From: Paractinoplanes deccanensis
GTDB taxonomy: Bacteria; Actinomycetota; Actinomycetes; Mycobacteriales; Micromonosporaceae
Length of the DNA stretch: 64,000 nt
Reading direction: 5' to 3'
Assembly: GCF_016862115.1 (NCBI RefSeq)
Contig: NZ_BOMI01000014.1
Coordinates: 1-64,000, forward strand
A model generated the notes under the pieces. It made no database searches. It was not told the origin of the DNA and was given only the letters and a program-made list of their open reading frames with translations. Below are positions 23,642 to 32,508 of the stretch, piece by piece (within the stretch, counting starts at the first letter, position 1; every line of letters begins with the position of its first letter). The translations under genes and the position numbers were made by a program.

Positions 23642-24532
23642 ATGCGCCTGTCCGTCCGCGGCACCTCCTCGCTCGTCTTCGACGACGGGTCGCCGGTGCG
23701 CGCCGCCTCCGCGATCGCCCCGTTCGGCGACGGCCATCTGATCGCCCAGGACGACGCCACGCACGCGGCCTGGTGCCGGCCGGGGTCGACCGTCCCGGTC
23801 CGCGTGCTCGACCCGGTCGACGGCCTGGAGGTCTTCAGCTCCGTGGCGGGCACCAAGCACCTCAAGCCCGACTTCGAGGCGGCCTGCCCGGTGGGGGAGG
23901 GCGTGCTGCTGCTCGGGTCGGGCTCGACCCCGGCGCGGATGCGGGCCTCCCTGGTCACGGCCGAGGGCTTCACGCCGGTGGACCTCACCGTGGTGTATCA
24001 CCGGGTGGCCGCCGCGCTCGGCGTGCCGGTGGAGTCGCTCAACCTGGAGGGGGCCTGCGCGGTCGGCGACCGGTTGCGCTGGTTCCAGCGCGGCAACGCG
24101 GTGGCCGGGGCCCCGACGGCCTGCGTCGACGTGGACTTCGCGGCGCTGCTGGCCGCGGTGGCGGGCGGGCCCGCCGATCAGATCACGATCACGGGGGTAC
24201 GCCGTTACGACCTCGGCGCCGTTGCCGGTGTCGGCCTCGCGGTCACGGACGCGGTGGCGCTCGGCGGGGGCCGCGTGCTGGTCAGCGCGGCCGCCGAGGA
24301 CACACCGAACGCGTACGACGACGGTCCGGTGGTGGGCGCGGCGCTGGTGCTGCTCGACGACGACGGGGTGCTCGCGACCGCCGCGCTCCCGGCCCCGGAC
24401 GGCGCCGTACCCAAGGTCGAGGGTCTTGCCGTCAGCGCGGCGACCGCCGGCGGCCTGAGGCTGCTGGCGGTCGTCGACGCGGACGATCCGGTCATCCCCT
24501 CGCGGGAGATCGACCTGGAGTTGAGCTGGTGA
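23642..24532 (+). CDS. Hypothetical beta-rich protein
   Basis: 296 residues from ATG 23642. Alternating hydrophobic strands and glycine turns ('GHLIAQDDATHAAWCRPG', 'GVLLLGSGSTPARMRAS', 'GGRVLVSAAAEDTPN') suggest a beta-propeller-like fold. No catalytic motif is apparent and no signal peptide is present. Immediately downstream of the SGNH hydrolase. It resembles a widespread uncharacterised actinobacterial family; I cannot assign a function. Confidence 0.7.
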   Translation: MRLSVRGTSSLVFDDGSPVRAASAIAPFGDGHLIAQDDATHAAWCRPGSTVPVRVLDPVDGLEVFSSVAGTKHLKPDFEAACPVGEGVLLLGSGSTPARMRASLVTAEGFTPVDLTVVYHRVAAALGVPVESLNLEGACAVGDRLRWFQRGNAVAGAPTACVDVDFAALLAAVAGGPADQITITGVRRYDLGAVAGVGLAVTDAVALGGGRVLVSAAAEDTPNAYDDGPVVGAALVLLDDDGVLATAALPAPDGAVPKVEGLAVSAATAGGLRLLAVVDADDPVIPSREIDLELSW

Positions 24533-24536
24533 GCGC

Positions 24537-24971
24537 TCAGTCGCGGCCCGGGAAGCGCTGGGTGATCTCCTGGAGCAGCCACTCGTTGCCGTCCGGGTCG
24601 GCGAACGAGGCGTAGCTGCCGTACGACTTGCGGTCCGGCTCCAGGCCCGGCACGCGGCCGCTGGTGTCGAGGCCGCGCAGGCCGTGCCAGACCTCGCCGA
24701 CCTCGGCGCCCAGCGAGATGAGCTCCTTACGGGCGGCCTCGATGTCGTCGACGATCAGCATGTTGTCGCGGGCCGAGCCGGGCTCCTGCGCGGTCAGGCC
24801 GACGCCGAACTGGATCGACGCGGGCGAGCCGGGCGGCGTGAACTGCACGACGCGCAGGTGGTCGTTGATCGGGAAGTCGGCGTCCAGGCGCCAGCCGAGG
24901 CCCTGGTAGAAGGCCTTCGCCCGGTCGACGTCGCTGACCGGGATCACGGTGACCTCGAAGCGGAAATTCAT
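24537..24971 (-). CDS. VOC/glyoxalase-family protein
   Basis: 144 residues from ATG 24971 with ATGGAGG upstream. Two beta-alpha-beta-beta-beta modules: 'VTVIPVSDVDRAKAFYQGLG' and 'SYASFADPDGNEWLLQEIT'. The E in 'NEWLLQE' sits where metal-binding Glu lies in glyoxalase and fosfomycin-resistance relatives. Substrate unknown. Convergent with the preceding gene and divergent from the GH15 enzyme. Confidence 0.85.
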   Translation of the reverse strand: MNFRFEVTVIPVSDVDRAKAFYQGLGWRLDADFPINDHLRVVQFTPPGSPASIQFGVGLTAQEPGSARDNMLIVDDIEAARKELISLGAEVGEVWHGLRGLDTSGRVPGLEPDRKSYGSYASFADPDGNEWLLQEITQRFPGRD

Positions 24972-25096
24972 GGCGGACCTCCATCGGATTGGTGTCACCA
25001 GACTCGCCCCGCACGGGCACCGGGCGAGCCAGGGACAGTCCCTGGTCCCCGGGATCCCGTGCCTGGGCGGGACCCTGGCGGGCCAACAATCGAGGC

Positions 25097-26920
25097 ATGA
25101 GCAGTGTCCCGATCGCCGCGCACGCCCTCCTCTCCGACTGCCACTCGGCCGCCCTCGTCACCGACGCCGGGTCGGTCGACTGGCTCTGTTTCCCGCGCTT
25201 CGACAGCCCCTCGGTCTTCGGCCGCCTCCTCGACGAAACCGCAGGTCACTGGTCGTTGACGCCGACCGGCCCGTACGAGGCGAGCCGGCGTTACCTGGAC
25301 GGCACGCTGGTGCTGGAGACTCAGTTCCGCACCACGAGCGGTGTGGTCCGGCTCACCGAGGCGCTGGCCATGGGCGAGGGCAACCGGGGCCACGAGCTCG
25401 GCCGGGGATCGCCGCACCTGCTGATCCGGTCGGTCACCGGCGTCTCCGGCCAGGTCGCCCTGCGCGTCGAATACCGTCCCCGCCCCGAGTACGGGCTCCT
25501 GCACCCCCTGCTCGGGCACGCCGACGGCGGCGTCACGGCCCGCGGCGGCGCGGAATGGCTGGTGCTCAGCACCCCCGTACCCCTGGACCTGCACGAGTCG
25601 ACGGCGACCGCGACCGTCACGGTGAGCGCGGGGGAGACCCTGGCCTTCGCCCTGCACCGGTCGACGCTGGAGGAGACGCCGGCGCACGTGTGGCCGCAGC
25701 GGGCCCTGACCGCGAGGCTCGCCGACACGATCGAGGCGTGGCGGTCGTGGTCGGCCCTCCATCAGGCGTACGACGGCCCGTGGCGCGACCTCGTGCGGCA
25801 CAGCGGCCGGGTGCTCCAGGCCCTCACGTACCGCCCGAGCGGCGCGATCGTCGCCGCACCGACCACATCGCTGCCCGAGAGCCCCGGCGGCGCCCGCAAC
25901 TGGGACTACCGCTATTCATGGGTGCGCGACGCGAGCTTCACGATGGAGGCCCTGTGGGTCGCCGCCTGCCCCGACGAGGCCGGCGACTTCTTCGCCTTCA
26001 TGACCACGGCCGCCGCCGGCGCCCCCACACCGCTCCAGATCATGTTCGGCGTCGGCGGCGAGCACGACCTCACCGAACGCACCCTGCCCCACCTGCGAGG
26101 ATGGCGCGACAGCAGCCCCGTGCGCGTCGGCAACGAGGCCTGGCGCCAGCAACAGACCGACGTGTACGGAGAGCTGCTCGCCGCCGCACACCGCCTCTCC
26201 GCCCAGCTCGACACGGTGGACGACGACGTGCGCGCCTTCCTGATCACCCTCGCCGACACCGCCGCCACCCGCTGGCACGAGCCCGACCAGGGCATCTGGG
26301 AGGTACGGGGCGAGCCCCGCCACTTCCTCTACTCGAAGGTGATGTGCTGGGTCGCCCTCGACCGCGCCCTCGCGTTGCTGGCCCCCACCGTGTCCTCCGA
26401 CCACTCCGGCAAATGGCGAGCTGCTCGCGACGAGATCCGGGCGACCGTGCTGCGTGAGGGGTTCTCCGAGCGGGTGGGCGCGTTCACGCAATCGTTCGGC
26501 TCCGTGGATTTGGACGCCTCGGTGCTGATGATGCCGATCGTGGGCTTCCTGCCGGCCACCGATCCGCGCATGCGCGCCACCATCGACGCCGTGGCCAGGG
26601 ACCTGGTCGACCCGCGCGGGCTGGTCTACCGCTACCGCGGCGCCGACGGGCTCGACGGCGACGAGGGCACGTTCCTGCTCTGCACGTTCTGGCTGGCCCA
26701 CGCCCTCGCCCTGGCCGGCGAGTGTGAACGGGCACGCGAAGTGTTCGGACGGGCAGCCGGCCACCGCAACGACGTGGACCTGCTGGCCGAGGAGGCCGAC
26801 CCGGGCACGGGCGAGATGCTGGGCAACTTCCCGCAGGCGTTCAGCCACATCGGCCTGGTCAACGCCGCCTGGGCCATCAGCGAGGCGGAACGCCGGGCCT
26901 GGGAGCGCGACCACGCGTGA
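25097..26920 (+). CDS. Glycoside hydrolase family 15 (glucoamylase or trehalase type)
   Basis: 607 residues from ATG 25097, no signal peptide. N-terminal 'IAAHALLSDCHSAALVTDAG' then 'VDWLCFPRFDSPSVFG' is the opening of the actinobacterial intracellular GH15 group, which includes the mycobacterial trehalases. The catalytic (alpha/alpha)6 barrel shows 'RNWDYRYSWVRDASF', 'GIWEVRGEPRHFLYSKV' (general acid E) and 'DGDEGTFLLCTFWLAHALA' (general base E). It inverts configuration at an alpha-glucosyl bond. Trehalase is my preferred guess from overall resemblance; glucoamylase cannot be excluded. Single gene. Confidence 0.88.
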   Translation: MSSVPIAAHALLSDCHSAALVTDAGSVDWLCFPRFDSPSVFGRLLDETAGHWSLTPTGPYEASRRYLDGTLVLETQFRTTSGVVRLTEALAMGEGNRGHELGRGSPHLLIRSVTGVSGQVALRVEYRPRPEYGLLHPLLGHADGGVTARGGAEWLVLSTPVPLDLHESTATATVTVSAGETLAFALHRSTLEETPAHVWPQRALTARLADTIEAWRSWSALHQAYDGPWRDLVRHSGRVLQALTYRPSGAIVAAPTTSLPESPGGARNWDYRYSWVRDASFTMEALWVAACPDEAGDFFAFMTTAAAGAPTPLQIMFGVGGEHDLTERTLPHLRGWRDSSPVRVGNEAWRQQQTDVYGELLAAAHRLSAQLDTVDDDVRAFLITLADTAATRWHEPDQGIWEVRGEPRHFLYSKVMCWVALDRALALLAPTVSSDHSGKWRAARDEIRATVLREGFSERVGAFTQSFGSVDLDASVLMMPIVGFLPATDPRMRATIDAVARDLVDPRGLVYRYRGADGLDGDEGTFLLCTFWLAHALALAGECERAREVFGRAAGHRNDVDLLAEEADPGTGEMLGNFPQAFSHIGLVNAAWAISEAERRAWERDHA

Positions 26921-27035
26921 CGCCCCTGGTCAGCGTCCCCAGGGTTCTCCCCCAGGGTTTTGCACGGGTTCGCTGAACACCCGGGTTTTGCCATCGTTAG
27001 GGACAACAACGGAACGGCGTCTGGGGGGATCCACC

Positions 27036-27956
27036 GTGGTTGTCCAACTTCGCGCGGACCGCAGCAGGAACCCGCTGCGGATCGGCACTCATGAAATCGA
27101 TGTGAACGGCACCGGGCAGCGCTACCACGTGCGGGGCAGCGGCCCGGAGGTGTGCGTGGCGATCCCGGGCGGCCCGGGACTGTCCTGGGAGTACCTGCGG
27201 ATGCCGGCGGTCGAGCGCCGCGTCCGGGTTGTCTACGTGGAGCCGCTCGGCACCGGCGCGTCCGGCCGCCTGCCGTCCCATCCGGACGGTTACACCAGGC
27301 CCGTGTACGCGGAGGCACTCGACCGCGTGCTCGACCACCTCGGCCGTGACCGCGTACACCTGCTCGGTCATTGTCACGGCGGCCTGGTCGCGCAGTACTA
27401 CGCGCTGCGCCGCCCGGACCGCCTGGCCGGCCTGATCCTGCACATGAGCTCGCCGGTCACCGGCCCCGAGCAGTCCGTCGAGACCAGCCAGCAGCTCGAC
27501 CGCTTCGTGCGGCGCAACCAGTGGAACCCGGCCCTGCCCGCGGTGCTCGACGCCCTGCACGCCATTCAGGACGCCCACGACGACCGCACCCTGACCGCCG
27601 CGACCCGCGACGCGCTGCCCGCCCAGTTCGCCCACTACTGGGCACGCCGCGACGAGCTCGCCGGCCTCCGCTCCAAGATCCGCCGCTCCTACCTCGCCGC
27701 CCCGGAGCCCATCGACGACCGCGCCGACCTGCCCGGCCTGCGTGTCCCGACCCTGGTCACCGCGGGCATGTACGACATCATCGGCGGCACCCGCTGGGCG
27801 CGCGAACTGCACTCGCTCATCCCGTACGCCCGCTTGCTGCTCCTCGCCCGCAGCGGGCACCTGGGCCACATCGAGGAGCCGGAGCGCTTCGCCGAAGGCG
27901 TCCTGGACTTCATCGCCGCGACCCCGGCCCGGCAGAGCGGAAAGCTGGCCGCGTAA
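27036..27956 (+). CDS. Alpha/beta hydrolase (proline iminopeptidase-like) with Cys nucleophile
   Basis: 306 residues from GTG 27036 behind a GGGGGGA site. The oxyanion-hole motif 'IPGGPGLSWEYL' is that of proline iminopeptidase and related hydrolases. The nucleophile elbow reads G-H-C-H-G (residues 111-115), so Cys113 replaces the usual Ser. Asp in 'TAGMYDIIGG' and His in 'RSGHLGHIEEP' complete a C-D-H triad. An alpha-helical lid lies at about 140-215. Substrate unknown. The Cys codon TGT (27372-27374) is clear. It lies 115 bases after the GH15 gene. Confidence 0.85.
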   Translation: MVVQLRADRSRNPLRIGTHEIDVNGTGQRYHVRGSGPEVCVAIPGGPGLSWEYLRMPAVERRVRVVYVEPLGTGASGRLPSHPDGYTRPVYAEALDRVLDHLGRDRVHLLGHCHGGLVAQYYALRRPDRLAGLILHMSSPVTGPEQSVETSQQLDRFVRRNQWNPALPAVLDALHAIQDAHDDRTLTAATRDALPAQFAHYWARRDELAGLRSKIRRSYLAAPEPIDDRADLPGLRVPTLVTAGMYDIIGGTRWARELHSLIPYARLLLLARSGHLGHIEEPERFAEGVLDFIAATPARQSGKLAA

Positions 27957-27977
27957 ACGCCTCGGTATCCTGCACCG

Positions 27978-28619
27978 ATGAACGGTGACCCGGTGCGTGA
28001 GTTCGAGGACGGCGTCGCGTACTGGAAGACCCGGAAGCGGTGACCGCAGGACCTGCACAACGCCTTCTACGCGAGCCAGCGGGCGATCACGGACGGGACG
28101 TTCGGCCCGGCCTGGTGGACGGCGACGCGGCGGCGGCTGCACGACTGGCGCGCCACGCGCGGCGCCAGTTATGCGGAGCTCGACGAGCGCATGCTGAAGT
28201 ATCACGGCGAGCTGGTCGACGTCTGGGAAACGGTGGTGCGGCCCCGGCTCGAGGACGACATCACGTCCGTCGAGTGGGAGCAGGTGCGCAGGCTGCCGGA
28301 CCTGGCCGCGCTGATCAAGCCCACGCGGAGCGAGTCGGGAGTGTTCCCGTCGAAGCTGTCGCACTTCATCGCGCCGCGGTTGTTCCCGGTGCTCGACAAG
28401 ACCGCGCTGCCGGGTGGGCAGCACGACTATGGGAGTTACTTCGCTCTCGTGCAGGACACGTGGCGTGCCACGGACCCGGGCGTCCAGGAGGCGCTGCGCC
28501 AACGCCTGACGGCGATCGTGCGGGAACACAGCGGCGGCTCGATGATCGACGACTATCCGGTCGTCAACAAGATCGTCGAGCTGCGGTTGATCGGGCGCCA
28601 TCACCCGTCGGCGGGCTGA
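27978..28619 (+). pseudogene. Hypothetical gene broken by one in-frame TGA
   Basis: An ATG at 27978 opens a frame that reads 21 residues ('VREFEDGVAYWKTRKR'), meets TGA at 28041-28043, and continues in the same frame for another 191 residues without a further stop ('DLHNAFYASQRAITDG', 'AWWTATRRRLHDWRA', 'YHGELVDVWETVVRP', 'MIDDYPVVNKIVELRLIG'). The protein-like quality on both sides argues for a single nonsense change, perhaps CGA to TGA. Restart from an inner ATG (28191) would give 142 residues. The intact protein would be about 213 residues. Family unknown. Confidence 0.65.
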
Positions 28620-28731
28620 TCGCCGGACGCGTGCGGGCGCCTGCCGTGAGTGCGGCGGCGGGCGCGGTTGGAGAGAACGAACGTTCTGTCTGGGGAACTC
28701 GCCTGGTTGAGGCGGCCGCGCGAGCGGCTCG

Positions 28732-29082
28732 TCAGGACACGTACCAGTCGAAGATCTCCCAGCCGGGCGGCGTGGCCATCACGGCCAGCATGAGGACGCT
28801 GGCGGCGGTCGCGGCGGCCAGCAGGCGCCAGGACGGGGTGGCGGTGCGGTAGGCGGGGCGGGTCAGCCGCGGCAGGGCCAGCAGCACGCAGGGGACCGCC
28901 ACGAGGAAGCCGGCGGCCGTCGCGACCACAGCGGGGAAGGCCCATGCCGGCGGGGACTGCTCGGGAAAGAACGTCGCTTCCGTGGTCACGTAGGCGATGA
29001 CCCCGTACAGGTAGGCGGTCACCACAATGGCCTGAAGCGAGATCAGGATCCAGGGGCCGCGGCGCCGCGCGTTCTCGTGCAT
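28732..29082 (-). CDS. Small membrane protein
   Basis: 116 residues from ATG 29082. Three predicted membrane segments: 'WILISLQAIVVTAYLYG' (11-27), 'AVVATAAGFLVAVPCVLLAL' (51-70) and 'LLAAATAASVLMLAVM' (87-102). Positively charged first ten residues suggest the N-terminus is inside. No family recognised; no operon partner. Confidence 0.65.
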   Translation of the reverse strand: MHENARRRGPWILISLQAIVVTAYLYGVIAYVTTEATFFPEQSPPAWAFPAVVATAAGFLVAVPCVLLALPRLTRPAYRTATPSWRLLAAATAASVLMLAVMATPPGWEIFDWYVS

Positions 29083-29275
29083 CCCGGCACGATAGCGGAA
29101 CAAGATCAGGCTCGTCGCGGCGCGCTGAAACTGTTTCGCTTTTCTGATTCGTGCTACGGTCGGGAAAAGCTTCCGATTTTTCCTCACTTTTCGTCCGCCT
29201 GTGGCGGCTGACTGGTGCAGCGGTCGCCGCAGGCGGAAACCATCGTGCCCGGACTCATGCGAAATCGAGGAAGAA

Positions 29276-29461
29276 ATGATCGTTCCGAGGCAGGCCGTCG
29301 TCGACGAGCTGCGGCGGCGCGGGCAGGACGTGCGGGCGGATTTCGTGGAGCGGCAACTGCCCGAGCAGGTCGACTCCACACGCCACGGTGGGTTGCTGGC
29401 CACGTTGCACATCAACTTGGACGAGCTCACCGAGTCACCCGAACGCCGCCCAGAAGATTGA
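29276..29461 (+). CDS. Small hypothetical protein (61 aa)
   Basis: Begins at ATG 29276 with GAGGAAG upstream. Acidic and helical ('PRQAVVDELRRRGQDVRA', 'LHINLDELTESPERRPED'). The upstream 190 bases are less GC-rich than surroundings and contain GGAAAA/TTTTCC arms, consistent with a promoter region. No domain recognised; similar-looking small proteins are common in actinomycetes. Confidence 0.6.
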   Translation: MIVPRQAVVDELRRRGQDVRADFVERQLPEQVDSTRHGGLLATLHINLDELTESPERRPED

Positions 29462-29676
29462 TCTTTGAAGGCGGAAATTGCTCAATCGATACGCCGGCGG
29501 ATTCGATTTCCAGCGCCCGGCCGGGCGTTTTGCGCCACGCCGCCATCAAGACGCGGGTCGCGTGGTCGTTCAGCAAGAGGGAACCCGGGTAACGACGCGC
29601 AGGCGGGGCGGTGGCGCGGGGACGGCGGCAGCGGGGCAGCGCCGATACGATAGGCGGCCTGCGGACGGGGGATGCT

Positions 29677-30150
29677 GTGACCGAGGTGGCGCTGCGCGAG
29701 GTCGAGGACGCCGATCTCGACGCGATGTTCGAGATCATGCGGGATCCCGAGTCGGTGTGGATGGCGGCCTTCACGGCGGCGGATCCGGACGACCGGGATG
29801 CGTTCGAGCGGCACATGGCCAAGATCAGGGCTTCGGACGACGTGATCTATCGGGTTGTCACTGTGGACGGGCGGCTTGCCGGCAACGCGGGGAGCTTTGT
29901 CGTCGAGGGTGATACCGAGGTCACGTACTGGATCGATCGGGCCTTCTGGGGGCAGGGGGTCGCCGGGCGGGCGCTGGCGCTGCTGCTGGAGCTGCAACCG
30001 GTGCGGCCGGTGTTCGCGCGGGCCGCCAGTGACAACGTGGGGTCGCTCAAAGTGTTGCGGCGGGCGGGGTTCGAGGTTGTCGGCACCGCCGTGGGATATG
30101 CGAACGCGCGCAGGGCCGAGATCGAGGAGACGGTCCTCCAGCTTCAGTGA
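29677..30150 (+). CDS. GNAT-family N-acetyltransferase
   Basis: 157 residues from GTG 29677. The fold runs 'VALREVEDADLDAMFEIMRD' at the start, 'VTYWIDRAFWGQGVAGRALA' (acetyl-CoA pyrophosphate loop, here WGQGVAG) and 'ARAASDNVGSLKVLRRAGFE' (Asn-x-x-Ser helix of the family). RimJ/RimL-like, so a protein N-terminus or small amine is acetylated. Its 3' end overlaps the convergent LacI gene by 7 bases. Confidence 0.88.
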   Translation: MTEVALREVEDADLDAMFEIMRDPESVWMAAFTAADPDDRDAFERHMAKIRASDDVIYRVVTVDGRLAGNAGSFVVEGDTEVTYWIDRAFWGQGVAGRALALLLELQPVRPVFARAASDNVGSLKVLRRAGFEVVGTAVGYANARRAEIEETVLQLQ

Positions 30151-31181
30151 GGGGTGGGCGCCGGGCCGGTCGAGTCGCGGACGATCAGCTGGTGGCCGGT
30201 GCGGCGGCGGCGTGGGCGGGCGGCCCGGGGCTTCAGGGCCAGGTCGAGGGCCATGCGGCCCATCTCGTACATGGGCAGGCGCACCGTCGTGAGGCTGGGG
30301 GCCAGGTCGGCCGCCACCGAGACGTCGTCGAAGCCGACCACCGACATGCGGGCCGGGACCGCGATGTCGTGTTCGCGCAGTGAGGACAGGACGCCCATCG
30401 CCATCGCGTCGTTGAGGGCGATGATCGCCGTGGTGGACGGGTGGTCGCGGAGGACGGCCTCCGTCGCCACGCGGCCGCCCTCGCGGATGAAGTCGGTGTG
30501 CAGCACGGGCATCGCCTCGGGGTCGAGGCCGTGGGCGCGCAGCGCGGCCACCACGCCGGTCATGCGGTCGGTGACCGTCGTCAGCGCCGCCGTGCCCGCG
30601 ACGACGGCTATGTGGCGGTGGCCCAGGCCGATCAGGTGCTCGCCCAGGGCGCGGCCGCCCGCCTCGTTGTCGGGGAGCACGGCGTCGGCGCTCAGGCTGT
30701 GGCGGCCGATCACCGCCAGGCGGCCGCCGTTGCGTTCGTAACCGCTGAGGACCGCTCGCGCCTCCGACTCGACGGCCGGGTCGCTGTAGCCGGAGCCGGC
30801 CACGATGATGATGCCGACGCGCTGGGCGATGAGGCTGCGGATCTGGCGCAGCTCCTGCTCGGGGTCGCGGCCGGAGTGGCAGATCTGCACCAGCAGGCTC
30901 TGCTCGCCGGCGAGCTGGATGACGCCGCCGGCGATCTCGGAGAAGTACGGGTCGTCGACCTGATGCACGACGAGGCCGACCGTGGAGCTGGCGCCACCGG
31001 CGAGGGTGCGGGCGTACGGATTGGCCACATAGCCCATCTCGAGCGACACCTGGCGCACCCGGTTGGCGACCTCCTCGCTGACGCCGTCGCGGCCCGACAG
31101 GGCGCGTGAGGCGGTCGCGAGGGAGACGCCGGCCCGTTGGGCGACATCGATGAGGCGCAGCCCAGGGCCCGGTTTCGGCAT
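30144..31181 (-). CDS. LacI-family transcriptional repressor
   Basis: 345 residues. N-terminal helix-turn-helix 'LIDVAQRAGVSLATASRALSG' begins at residue 9 (landmark only) with the hinge helix 'NPYARTLAGG'. Residues 60-330 are the periplasmic-binding-type effector domain ('TVGLVVHQVDDPYFSEIAGG', 'IIALNDAMAMGVL', 'VVGFDDVSVAADL'). Divergent from a LIV-type importer operon, with two AAGCGCTT palindromes in the shared 99-base region; it is the obvious regulator of that operon and of itself. LacI proteins normally sense sugars, which is at odds with the amino-acid-type importer. Confidence 0.92.
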   Translation of the reverse strand: MPKPGPGLRLIDVAQRAGVSLATASRALSGRDGVSEEVANRVRQVSLEMGYVANPYARTLAGGASSTVGLVVHQVDDPYFSEIAGGVIQLAGEQSLLVQICHSGRDPEQELRQIRSLIAQRVGIIIVAGSGYSDPAVESEARAVLSGYERNGGRLAVIGRHSLSADAVLPDNEAGGRALGEHLIGLGHRHIAVVAGTAALTTVTDRMTGVVAALRAHGLDPEAMPVLHTDFIREGGRVATEAVLRDHPSTTAIIALNDAMAMGVLSSLREHDIAVPARMSVVGFDDVSVAADLAPSLTTVRLPMYEMGRMALDLALKPRAARPRRRRTGHQLIVRDSTGPAPTPH

Positions 31182-31197
31182 CGTTAACTCCCAGCTC

Positions 31198-31227
31198 TTG
31201 CCAGTGATCTACTGCACAGCTTAGTCT
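31198..31227 (+). promoter_or_regulatory. Promoter of the LIV-type importer operon
   Basis: TTGCCA (31198-31203) and TAGTCT (31222-31227) with an 18-base spacer. The predicted transcription start falls inside the first operator copy. Confidence 0.5.
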
Positions 31228-31231
31228 ACGC

Positions 31232-31253
31232 AAGCGCTTTCGGAAGCGCTTTC
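31232..31253. promoter_or_regulatory. Double LacI-family operator
   Basis: Two copies of AAGCGCTTTC start at 31232 and 31244. The AAGCGCTT cores are 8-bp palindromes spaced 12 bp centre to centre, and the flanks (TACG...CGTA) make the whole near-symmetric. CG-centred palindromes of this type are the standard LacI-family sites. They overlap the predicted transcription start, so binding would block the operon. Confidence 0.75.
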
Positions 31254-31280
31254 GTACTCGGTGCAGAGGAGCGTCCGAGG

Positions 31281-32504
31281 ATGCCGATAAACCATTTCCG
31301 CTCAACGGCCGCAGCCCTCGGGTCGGCCACGATTCTGGCGCTGACCGGCTGTTCGGGCGACGGCTCAGGCGGCGGCGAGAACACCAGCGATCCCATCGTC
31401 GTCGGCATCTCCCTGCCGCTGACCGGCGACTTCTCCGAGCCGGGCAAGGGCGTCCAGGAGGGCTACGAGGCCTGGGCCAAGGTGGTCAACGACAAGGGTG
31501 GCCTGCTCGGCCGCCAGGTCGAGCTCAAGATCCTCGACGACCAGTCCAACGCGGACCGGGTCGTCGCCGACTACGAGCAGCTCATCGGCAAGGACCAGGT
31601 CGACCTGGTCGTCGGCCCGTTCTCCACCCGGCTCGTGGTGCCCTCGGCCCGCGTCGCCGAGGAGTACGACATGCTCTTCGTCGAGCCGGCCGGCGCCGCC
31701 AAGGAGGTCTTCGAGCAGGGCTTCAAGAACCTGTTCTACGCGGCCCCGGCGGTCGCGAACGACCACTACAACCATCTCGCCGAGCACATTCTCGCGCTGC
31801 CGCCCGACCAGCGTCCCAAGACGGCCGCGTACGCCGCGATGGACGACCCCTTCGCGCAGGGCACCGCGTACGGCCTGAAGGAGAAGCTCGAAGCCGGCGG
31901 CGTGAAGACCGTGGTGAACGAGGTCTACCCGCCGAACACCACCGACTTCAGCGGCATCGCGGCCAAGGTGGCCGCCGCCAAGGCCGACGTGCTCGTGGGC
32001 GGCTCGCAGTACCAGGACGGCGTCAACCTGATCGTCGCGCTCCAGCAGCTCGGCTACCAGCCCAAGCTGGCCGCGTTCTCGACCGCGCCGACGAACCCCG
32101 AGTTCGCCAAGGCGATCGGCAACAAGACCGAGGGCATCCTCTCGCCGACCGGCTACAGCCAGGACGCGCCGTACGAGAGCAACAAGGAGTTCGTCGAGAA
32201 GTTCAAGGCCCAGTTCGGCAAGGAGCCCGAGGAGGACCAGGCCAACGGCTACACCACCGGCCAGGTCGTCGCCGCCGCCGTGACCGCGGTGGGCTGCGCC
32301 GAGCAGGGCGAATGCCAGAAGAAGCTGGTCGACTGGCTGCACTCCAACAAGGTGGACACCGTGGTCGGGCCGCTGAGCTGGGACGCGACCGGCAAGCCGC
32401 AGGGCGCCCACATGATCCAGCAGTGGGTCGGCAACGACATCAAGATCGTCCTGCCGTCCGACGTCAAGGAAGCCGAGTTCGTCTACCCGAAGCCGGCCTG
32501 GTGA
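31281..32504 (+). CDS. LIV-type ABC transporter substrate-binding lipoprotein
   Basis: 407 residues. Signal peptide with lipobox 'LTGC' (C about 23) and a Gly/Ser linker. The rest is a Peripla_BP_6 (Leu/Ile/Val-binding-protein) fold: 'VVGISLPLTGDFSEPGKG', 'GGLLGRQVELKILDDQSNA', 'VVGPFSTRLVVPSARVAEE', 'TTDFSGIAAKVAAAKADV'. Members bind branched-chain amino acids, amides, urea or aromatic acids. First gene of a seven-gene run with permeases and ATPases. The LacI regulator and downstream sugar dehydrogenase make a carbohydrate-derived ligand conceivable. Confidence 0.9.
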   Translation: MPINHFRSTAAALGSATILALTGCSGDGSGGGENTSDPIVVGISLPLTGDFSEPGKGVQEGYEAWAKVVNDKGGLLGRQVELKILDDQSNADRVVADYEQLIGKDQVDLVVGPFSTRLVVPSARVAEEYDMLFVEPAGAAKEVFEQGFKNLFYAAPAVANDHYNHLAEHILALPPDQRPKTAAYAAMDDPFAQGTAYGLKEKLEAGGVKTVVNEVYPPNTTDFSGIAAKVAAAKADVLVGGSQYQDGVNLIVALQQLGYQPKLAAFSTAPTNPEFAKAIGNKTEGILSPTGYSQDAPYESNKEFVEKFKAQFGKEPEEDQANGYTTGQVVAAAVTAVGCAEQGECQKKLVDWLHSNKVDTVVGPLSWDATGKPQGAHMIQQWVGNDIKIVLPSDVKEAEFVYPKPAW

Positions 32505-32508
32505 CGCG

